Origin: Porodaedalea pini
Taxonomy: Eukaryota; Basidiomycota; Agaricomycetes; Hymenochaetales; Hymenochaetaceae
Assembly: GCA_002794775.1 (NCBI GenBank)
Contig: NBAY01000045.1
Location: 124,001 to 188,000 of the forward strand
Direction of reading: 5' to 3'
DNA: 64,000 nt
Shown in pieces: positions 56,540-64,000 of the stretch. Below the pieces are notes generated by a model. That model saw only the letters and a list, made by a program, of their open reading frames with translations, made no database searches and had not been told where the DNA came from. Position 1 is the first letter of the stretch. Each line of letters begins with the position of its first letter. Both the position numbers and the translations under genes were made by a program.

Positions 56540-57000
56540 TGACAGGGAACATGACCACGCACACTCTCCTGCACACCACTATGATTGTGAGGAGCCACTG
56601 AGTCTGGTGCTTCCACAAGTCCTGAATTCATTCATTAGTCAATTACCACTACCAAGTTATTTTGACGGTATGCCCCTCAATAATCTTTGTTTGTATGATT
56701 GTTAAATGCTTTTGCTGCCTTCAATTAGGTCCAGTGTTCTGCACAGATGATCTCATGCAACTGTTCTGCAATGTGGTCATTCCTGGCTCTGGTACACTTC
56801 ATGAACACTCTCTGCCTCCTCCTCCATGTCCAAGTATGTGCTTTCTGCCTGATTTATTTTCTTTATAAGCTAATTATATTTATATAGCATGTCCTCCTCT
56901 GAACTATGGACCCTACTGTGGGCTGAATGGGTGGGGTGATAGATACTAACCTTCCACTTTAAGAGGAAGTGTTGGAGTTCCAGTGAAGCCTCTTACTTGC
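56540..57000 (+). other. Unrecognised, possibly spliced coding sequence
   Basis: A frame with REHDHAHSPAHHYDCEEPLS can be joined through GTATGC...TTAG and GTATGTG...ATAG introns into GPVFCTDDLMQLFCNVVIPG and a Pro/Cys-rich end. No domain is known to me. It may be a captured exon set like its neighbours. Confidence 0.25.
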
Positions 57001-57193
57001 TGTGCAATTAGGCAGTGTCATGCACTGTCAGAATCTGTGTTTTGACCCTTGGCCAAAATACAGATTAAAAAAAAAAACACAAACACTTAATTTCACTTAT
57101 CCCTGCCTTCTTATCAAGCATAAGCAAATGTACATAGTAGGAAGAGATGATGCAATGCATCATGACTTCATATTTATGCAGATGAAATACTTA

Positions 57194-57523
57194 CAGGTGG
57201 TTCTAAAAAGTGTTTGGCCCCCCCATTTTTGGAATTGATTAACATAGCCTAAGCAGGAAGGTTATTTGCATGATTCAAACCCCCATTCTGCACATTCTGA
57301 CATCTGTCTCCTCATCCTTCAAGCAAAATCAGTCTAGAAAAAATTATAAAGATATCAATTATATACATACACTCAAGGTACATTATTTCCTGTCAAATTA
57401 TGGGAGAATCATGTATATTCAATGACCAATGTTTTCTCCCTTGTGCTAATCACCTTCCTGCTTAGGCCACATCAATCAGTTCCAAAAATGGGGGGGGGGG
57501 CTGAACACTTTCAGAACCACCTG
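57194..57523. mobile_element. Tc1/mariner-type MITE (330 bp)
   Basis: Inverted termini of about 65 bp (CAGGTGGTTCT...GTGTTTGGCCCCCCCATTTTTGG and complement) are flanked by TA on both sides, as expected of Tc1/mariner insertions. A G/C homopolymer differs in length between the ends. No coding capacity. Confidence 0.85.
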
Positions 57524-57525
57524 TA

Positions 57526-58079
57526 GTGAAATCAACTGCACATGCAATAGAAATATGACACTGTGGGAGGACAACATCAAAGAGTCTAGGTGGAAGGCAT
57601 CTAGGTAGTGTCAACACTTGAGCCCACAAGACAGATGAGACAAAACAATCTTTGTTGCTGTCAGAGGGACTGAGGCAACAAAGGCATTGGAAAGGGTTCA
57701 AATAGAAAGGATTAGATAATATGAACTATACAGTACCAGTCCGAAAGGAATCTGTTGAGAATTACTCTCAGAATATGTAAATCATTGGCATATGCATGTC
57801 AAAGGATTGCTCAGCTTGGTGTGAGTGTGTATGAGCTTCAGATGGGTTTGTATTTGCTTCAGACAGGTTGGGAAGTGAAGGGAATATGAAAAGGAGATGA
57901 ATAGAGTATAACATGCCACACTCTGAAGGTCTGGAGGCTATGCTGCCACTGAGTTTCAGGCTCAGACTCAGTGCAGTCACAATATGGCTGTATGTTGGCC
58001 TTTCAGAGTTTGTGCATCTCAGACTATTGGCAGCCTGGTACCTTGGAGTCATGACATAGTGTCCCAACAGTCAGTGTCA
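57526..58079. other. No supported gene
   Basis: Only short frames without recognisable motifs between the MITE and the RPN6 fragment. Confidence 0.4.
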
Positions 58080-58845
58080 TGTCAAATGTGGTAAGAACAC
58101 TCTGGTGGGCTTACAATGTCTTCACTAGATCAAAGATTGCTTTCTGGAACATGACATTGATAGATCTATAGCCTGAAGATGTCATGTCCTCCTTTCCATG
58201 AAACTTGCACTGAAATACACTGAACTTCATGAGGTTGAGTGCATGCACACCATTGCCCACACATACAAGAATCATAACCTTGTGGATTTTGAGAAAATGC
58301 TGCAGGATTATCAGGATAGTCCACTTTTCCCTCTTTTTCTCACATGTTATCATCAACTGAAGTCTGTTTCCTTTTTAAATCTCTTTTGAATGTACTAAAT
58401 ACAGAACTCTCATCCAATCCAATGATACACATGCACCTTGCAGCTTTGTATAACATACTGTTTGAACAAAACCTCCTACACATTGTCAAGCCATACTCAG
58501 TCGTTGAGGTTGAGTACATTGCACAACAGGTTAGTCAGAGGCATCAAGAGGTTGAGACTAAGTAAGTTATTCATCATAATTCCCACAATTGGTCATACAT
58601 TTAAGAAATCCTCATGCTTCAGGGTGTTGAAGATGATATTAGACAAGGTATTCTATGCAGTGCTAGATCAGGGACATGGATTCCTGTTTGTTTTTGACAA
58701 GATGAAGGGTGACATATATCACTCTTGCTGTTGTTTATCTCTCCATTGCAGGCACATCCTGACAGTTTATTATTAGAAGACTTACAAATTGGCCATCCAG
58801 ACAGTGGAAGAGGTTGGCAAGGTTGTTGAATTGTTGCATGTGAAG
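58080..58845 (+). pseudogene. RPN6: Proteasome lid subunit RPN6 fragment
   Basis: C-terminal part of the 26S proteasome non-ATPase subunit Rpn6 (PSMD11), including the PCI domain. After a degraded PEDVMSS block it reads MKLALKYTELHEVECMHTIA, HNLVDFEKMLQDYQ, an intron-like gap, ELSSNPMIHMHLAALYNILF, QNLLHIVKPYSVVEVEYIAQ, a shifted and interrupted stretch, MILDKVFYAVLDQGHGFLF, then YKLAIQTVEEVGKVVELLHV. Frame breaks and an extra stop before IQTVEE show it is dead. It lies head-on to the RPT4 fragment. Confidence 0.85.
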
Positions 58846-59314
58846 GTAGGATCTTCATCGGTGTCATGCCTCATCTGAAAAGAGACTGTCACTGATGAGA
58901 ATTTTCAGGCAACCAAAATTGCATGGCATGAATGCTAAAAGTTGACTCTTTGTAGACTAGTCTTTTGCTCAGTTGTGCAACATGACTTTTAAGTTTATTA
59001 GAGCAGAGCAGCAACTGAAACCACAAATACCTTTTGAGGTAACAGGGTGGACTGAGATGTCTATGTTAAAGTATTCAGATGTCTGTGAGCTTTCACTTTG
59101 ATTTGCTTTGATTTGCTTTGATTAAGCTTAAGTTTAAAGTCACCCTGCTATTGAAAGTACCTTCAGAGACTTATACATGTAACTCATGACTTGACAGAAG
59201 AAAATACAAATGCACCTTGCTCTACAACAAGAACTACTGCAAAGTCTGTGACCATACATAGCATCCACCACTCTGACCCTTTTTGATCTCTGTTGTGATA
59301 TGCTCTGCATTCCT
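58846..59314. other. No supported gene; 11-bp tandem repeat
   Basis: Contains TTTGATTTGCT repeated about 2.5 times at 59097-59125. Otherwise featureless AT-rich sequence. Confidence 0.45.
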
Positions 59315-59985
59315 TCATTTCTTGCATACCATGTCGATAGATGATTGCACTATGATGTCATGCACTTTGCTCTGCACTGTGTTGAATATGCCTTTCAGAA
59401 TGCCATCATGCACAAGAAGAGTCTTTCCTATACCAGGTGGACCATATAACAGCACACCCTTCGGAGGCTGAATGCTGACACACAAGAAGAGCTCAGGGTT
59501 CATGAGCAGGATTTCAATGATCTTGACAACTTTAAGTATTGTGCATATATCAGAGAGACCTGAAGAGATGTACCTCATGAACTTCCCAGACCTGCTCACC
59601 CAGACTACTAATTCTAGCAAAGGATATTCCTCCAGAGTCCTCAAGACTCATTTCATGCACTAAGGGGTTGACCTTGTGTGATAGAATTCACATTATTGTC
59701 AGAGTAGGCATGTCTAAGCAGACTTGCATCCCATTCTTCAGCTTGGTGGTAGGTAAAGTGGTCTCTAGGAGACAATGTAGCAAGGTCCTGATGAGGATTT
59801 GATGATATCTTGACCAACAGCATTGATAGTAATGAGCCTGGAATGTAATGAACATAAGGCATACATTGTTCATTGTCCAGCTGTTTGATGATCTCCTCAA
59901 TAATTTGGCTGACAGATTATATAGCTTCAATGTCATCTTCTGTCTTCTTGAAGTCCTTCTTGAGGTCCTTGAGAGAGAATCACAC
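59315..59985 (-). pseudogene. RPT4: Proteasome ATPase RPT4 fragment
   Basis: Part of a 26S proteasome base AAA-ATPase, best fitting Rpt4 (PSMC6). Minus-strand order: LKDLKKDFKKTEDDIEAI, a TAA where Gln is expected, [54 protein letters not shown], and the Walker A block [15 protein letters not shown] (usual GPPGTGKT, with Thr to Ile). It ends before Walker B, followed by unrelated sequence. Frame changes lie near 59,700-59,650. The choice of Rpt4 over other Rpt subunits rests on the coiled-coil segment. Confidence 0.8.
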
Positions 59986-60653
59986 CATCTAAAAAATAAG
60001 TAGCTTCAGCATGAATATTTAGCAAGGTTCTAACTAAGACTCACAGTTCTTGAGACTCTGGCTGTTTGCTTCATGTCTTGCATTTTCTAGATCTCGAGAA
60101 TCACCATGCTGAACATCTTCGCAGCTGCCACAACTACTCACATTATGATAGCCAATTAAAGCATCTATCCTCCACTGATCCATCCCTCCAAAAGAGGATG
60201 AGGCTTGATTCTCCATCCTAAGTGGCAATGAAATATGGCAAAGTGGAGGATGAAGGTGAAGGTACTTAGCAGGAAGAGATAACTCACAATGTAGTGATTA
60301 ACCATTGCCTACGCGCCAGCTGAGTCTTTCTCCCTTCACTTATACTACTCCTTTGACTCCCTTTACCAGCCACCAAACATTACCATTTATACATTTATAA
60401 TTGGCAGCCAACTCTTTATTATAACTCTTGGTATGGACATGGTTGAATGGATGGATGTCATACGAACTCGATTGGCACATGGATGACTGACTCTCATAGG
60501 CACAGGTAGAAGGAGTTAGGTGAGTAGGACAAGGATGTGGAATATGGTTGTGCAGTGGTGGGAGATGAGAAAGCAGGTTGGGCACTACAACATCACTCCA
60601 TGATGATCGGCTGCATGATGTGCACAGGCCAATCATCGACTCACCTTCATATC
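59986..60653. other. No supported gene
   Basis: Short frames at 60034-60228 and 60340-60660 (minus) have no recognised motifs. They may be further decayed captured sequence. Confidence 0.35.
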
Positions 60654-61105
60654 TGTTCACACAGACTCAGCCGAGTCTTGCACCACTTTCTCTGCTTCAG
60701 TTTAGTATAAATTTGTGGTAGTTTGTAGACAGAAGCAGACAAGTACAGGGATAGACAGTACCCCTCTACCTCCATACAGCAGCAATCTACTACATGCAGT
60801 TATATGCACTACTCGCCTGACTCTCACTCTGAAACAGTACACACTGACTCTGTCACCAACTCTCAGAACTCCGTCACCTGATCACCAAAAGTTCCGGCTA
60901 CTGCCCTAAAGTGCCGACCCAACCTAACTGAGTCTTGGTCCAACCGGAATCCTGCACATATCTGTATCGCCAAGTCTTCATATCTCAAACCTCACTCTAC
61001 TTAGGTTGTTCCTCTTGGTATACCAAGTCACCGCAGTCCCTCTTGGGTCAAACACAAGTGCTAGCCTGGATCGCCCTTTGGATTAGAAGAGTCTGCACCC
61101 CTACA
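60654..61105 (+). repeat. Possible plus-strand LTR with primer-binding site
   Basis: Begins TGTTCAC and ends CCTACA. A TATA-like AGTATAAATTTG lies near 60,704. The following CATTGGAGCCCACCATG resembles the internal start of a retroelement. It is cut off at 61,138 by another LTR. No second copy is seen. Confidence 0.4.
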
Positions 61106-61137
61106 CATTGGAGCCCACCATGAGGGGGACAAGCTGC

Positions 61138-61558
61138 TGTTAGGTGGGAGTTTGGGCGGTGCTCGAACTGGGCAGGCCTTGGCTGACTGTTGTCTGGGAT
61201 GTGCTATACTCGAGCAGGGACTCAGGACACGTTATACTCAGGCTAGGTCATCGCAGAGGTAAGAGGATTAATACAATATACACTAATACAGGAGGGGTGA
61301 GTCTCACCTAGGTCGTCGTGGAGGTAAGAGGAAAAGCAGAACAAGGAGTTCATGTGATTCCTGGTCCCTCTTATAGCAATGACTGTGAGGGTATATTATC
61401 TAAGATTACCTAAAAGATCAGAATGGAATGAATGAAGGTCAGGTGATAGGGAGTGTGGGAAGCAATTGCAAAGACGATTAATTATAATAAAAAGGAATGA
61501 TTAAAAGAAAGGAAATGGTAAATGGTAAAAGGGGTGAGAATGAAATAAGGTTCTAACA
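61138..61558 (-). repeat. 3' LTR of the right-edge chromovirus (421 bp)
   Basis: On the minus strand it runs TGTTAGAACC to CCACCTAACA, directly after a polypurine tract (TTGAGGGGGGG, 61559-61575). It is homologous over its whole length to the LTR at 10127-10542, which lies in the opposite orientation. Confidence 0.8.
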
Positions 61559-64000
61559 TTACCCCCCCTCAAGGTTGGGCATCCCAACCAACCATGATCG
61601 TGGTTGTCAGGCTCGGTGTCGATGAAGATTGGATGGAGTTGTTGATGAGGGATATCTAGTTTACAGGGGGCGCCAGGGTGCTTTTGGTAGAATTCAGTGA
61701 TTGCCTCCTTTGTGTTCTCACCAAAGTCTGTTTGTGGCTGCCAGGTCAGTTCATTGTATCTGACCCACTTGACAAGGTACTGTAGTTTCCCCTGATGCAG
61801 ACGTGAGTCTAGGATTTGCTTGACCTCGTACTCCTCCTTGTTGTCGATAATTTCTGGTAGTGGTGGTGACGGTTTCTTCTGGCTTTCGAAGGACGGTTCA
61901 ATGGCAGGTTTTAACAGGGCTTCATTGAAGACAGGGTAGACCTTCTTCCATCGCTTGGGGAGCTTGAGCTTGTATGCGCTTGCTCTGACCTTGTCAACAA
62001 TTTCAAAGGGGCCATGCCATTTGTTAGCTAGCTTCTTCATCGGAGATTCGATACTGATGTTCCGCCCGTCAAGGAAGACCTTGTCTCCTGCCTTGTATTC
62101 CAGTGACACTCCTGCAGTCTGGTCATGGTAGCATTTCATGTCCTCAGCTGCCTTGACCAGGTTGTCCTTTGCGATGCAATGGGTCTCCTTGATGTGCTTC
62201 ACGAATTCTTCCACTGACATGTTAGCAGAAGTAGTTTGTACCATGTGGAAGCTCATCGGGTGACATACTGTATCTGCATAGAAGGGGGACATCTTTGTCG
62301 CTGAGTGTTCATGGTTGTTATATGTGAACTCCATGAGCAGGAGCTAGTCCTTCTAGTTGGATTGCCTGTGGTCAACAAAGAGTTAAAGGTACTGTTCGAG
62401 CTCCTGGTTGACATGTTCCATCTGACCGTCCATCTGTGCATGGTATGCTGTCGACGGATTTCCCTCAATGTGTAGGAGCTTGTACAACTCCTTCATCATT
62501 GATGCATCAAACTGCATGCCGTGATCATGGATGATCTTCTTTGGTAGACCATACAGATGAAAGACATGATCCCAGTACAGTTGTGCCATGCCTTATGCTG
62601 ACAGCTTCATTGTCGTCAGGATTGTGTGCATCTGCTTTGAGAATCTGTCCACAAAGATGCAGATAGCATTGTGCCCTTTCAAGTCTGGGAGTTCTCCAAT
62701 GAGGTCAACTGTGACAATGTCCCAAGGACCTTCAGGGACCATGTTCAGGTGGAGCAGTTTCGACCTTGACATCCTTAGCACCTTTGTTTGCTAACAGTGG
62801 TCACATCCTCGAATGTACGCTCTTACGTCTGAGAACATTGATGCCCACCAGAAGTCTCGATGAACGAGTTCCACCATCTTGGATGCTCCAGGGTGTCCAG
62901 ACAAGGTTGAGTCATGGCACTCCTGCAACACCACTTCCTTCATTGTTGACGGCACGTACACCTTGCCCTTCATCCACCACAGCCCGTCAACTTCCGTCAA
63001 ACCTGTCAGCCTTTCCGACTCATTCTGTGCCCTCTGCACTTCACCCACTTGTTCCAACACCCCCTCATGCAACATTCTCACCACTCCATGGTTCAACCAC
63101 TCCTCTTTGATGGATACGACACCGTCATTGTCATCCTTGCCCTCACCATATCCTGCCTTGCATGACAGCAGGTCCGCTTTACCCATCGTCTTCCCCAACT
63201 TGTGTTCGAGATGGAAGTTGAATTCCTCAAGCTCTGACCACCAGTGAGCTTGACAATAGCTCAGCTTTTGCACGAACCTGAAGTACATTAGATTGGCATG
63301 ATCAGACCAGATCTTGAACTTTTGATGGGCACCAAGGAGGTATTGCCGCCACTCCTTGAGCACTGAAATGATCATAAGCATTTCCTTGTTGTAGATCTCA
63401 TAGTTTCATTCTGCTGGTAGAAGCGCTTCTGACCTGTAGGCAATCACCCTCCACCTTCCTTCCTGCTTCTGCAACAGCACACCACCTAGAGCGAAGTTCG
63501 ATGAGTCCGCTTCAATGTGGAAAGGACCCTCATCATTGGCAATTACTAGGACTGGAGGTGAGCTGAGGCAACACTTTAGCTCCTCGAATGCTTCCTGCTG
63601 TTCAGTCTCCCATACCCAGCCCTTCTTGCCTGTCAATGACATCAGCGGTTGGACCACCTTGCTGTAGTCCTTGATGAACTGTCATAGCCAGTTGCCCATG
63701 CTGAGGAACTTTTGAAGCTCCTTAAGGTTCTGTGGGACAGGCCAGCTCTCAATTGCTTCTGTCTTTGCCAGGTCATCCTTGATCTCGCTGTTGCCGATGA
63801 TGTGACCAAGGTATTTTATGACCTTGATGTCGAATTTGCACTTTTCCAGTTTCAGGTAGAGGCTGTTCTCTCAAAGGATCTGCAATACACGTCTCGTTGT
63901 CTCGATGTGCTCCTCAAGGGTCTCAGAGAGGATGAGGATGTCATTGAGATAGACAATGATCAGATTGGCATAAATCAGATCCTTGAAGATGTGGTTGACA
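61559..64000 (-). pseudogene. pol: Ty3/gypsy chromovirus pol, decayed, cut by window edge
   Basis: Reads from the right edge leftwards. The RT end carries YLND in place of the catalytic YLDD (codon near 63,943). Then RNase H from about 63,657 (EADSSNFALGGVLLQKQEG), the integrase zinc domain (CHDSTLSGHPGASK ... CDHC, about 62,900-62,790), the core (VTVDLIGELPDLKGHN, HDHGMQFDA, QMEHVNQELEQYL), and a C-terminal part with a chromodomain (EYEVKQILDSRLHQGKLQYL, VKWVRYNELTWQP) ending near 61,600. Stops lie near 63,403, 62,790, 62,590, 62,383 and 62,340. The chromodomain places it with chromoviruses, which use it to target chromatin. Confidence 0.88.

Overview
The window looks like a transposon-rich stretch of a basidiomycete genome, most likely a mushroom-forming agaricomycete. 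The evidence is short GT-AG introns of roughly 45-105 bp inside fungal-type genes, a Plavaka-class DNA transposase, a DUF6532-type gene, a basidiomycete-type BTB/POZ protein and Ty3/gypsy and Ty1/copia elements of fungal type. I saw no bacterial-style operons, CRISPR arrays or RNA genes. Almost no host gene is intact. Family assignments come from recognising sequence motifs by eye, not from database searches.

Layout. 0.2-2.2 kb: decayed F-box/LRR material. 2.2-3.0 kb: a 0.75-kb hairpin. 3.0-10.1 kb: a GTAC-rich block with a 934-bp LTR, a plus-strand gag-like gene and a minus-strand Ty3/gypsy pol wreck. 10.1-12.3 kb: an LTR of a second gypsy family, then the 5' half of a copia element. 12.3-12.5 kb: a hairpin MITE. 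12.5-14.3 and 32.0-33.0 kb: two halves of one PRP8 pseudogene, split by a 17.7-kb composite insertion flanked by a perfect 9-bp target duplication. That insertion is a 12.6-kb foldback element with 6-kb inverted arms around a 305-bp spacer. Each arm carries fragments of RPS6, a PCL-type cyclin and eIF2-alpha. A young, intact copia element with identical LTRs (26.87-31.97 kb) lies inside the right arm.

33.0-49.7 kb: the PRP8 fragment is joined directly to an RPB1 fragment, and that to a BTB gene, all on the minus strand. The BTB gene is itself split by an 11.9-kb Plavaka-type element (37.1-49.0 kb) with inverted ends, a transposase gene, and two minus-strand cargo genes: a DUF6532-like gene and an unrecognised protein of about 760-773 residues. 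50.9-53.8 kb: a unit with inverted ends holding a fused RPS0 / threonyl-tRNA synthetase fragment. 53.9-56.3 kb: the 3' half of a copia element. 57.2-57.5 kb: a Tc1/mariner-type MITE. 58.1-60.0 kb: fragments of two proteasome genes, RPN6 and RPT4. 60.7-64.0 kb: LTRs and a decayed chromovirus (Ty3/gypsy with chromodomain) running off the right edge.

The recurring theme is fragments of conserved housekeeping genes (PRP8, RPB1, RPS0, ThrRS, RPS6, eIF2-alpha, cyclin, RPN6, RPT4), often with introns retained, several fused end to end in one orientation and at least two sets lying between inverted repeats. This suggests DNA-level gene capture by TIR elements (Pack-type transposons). Decay often takes the form of C-to-T/G-to-A changes that create stops or turn catalytic Asp into Asn.
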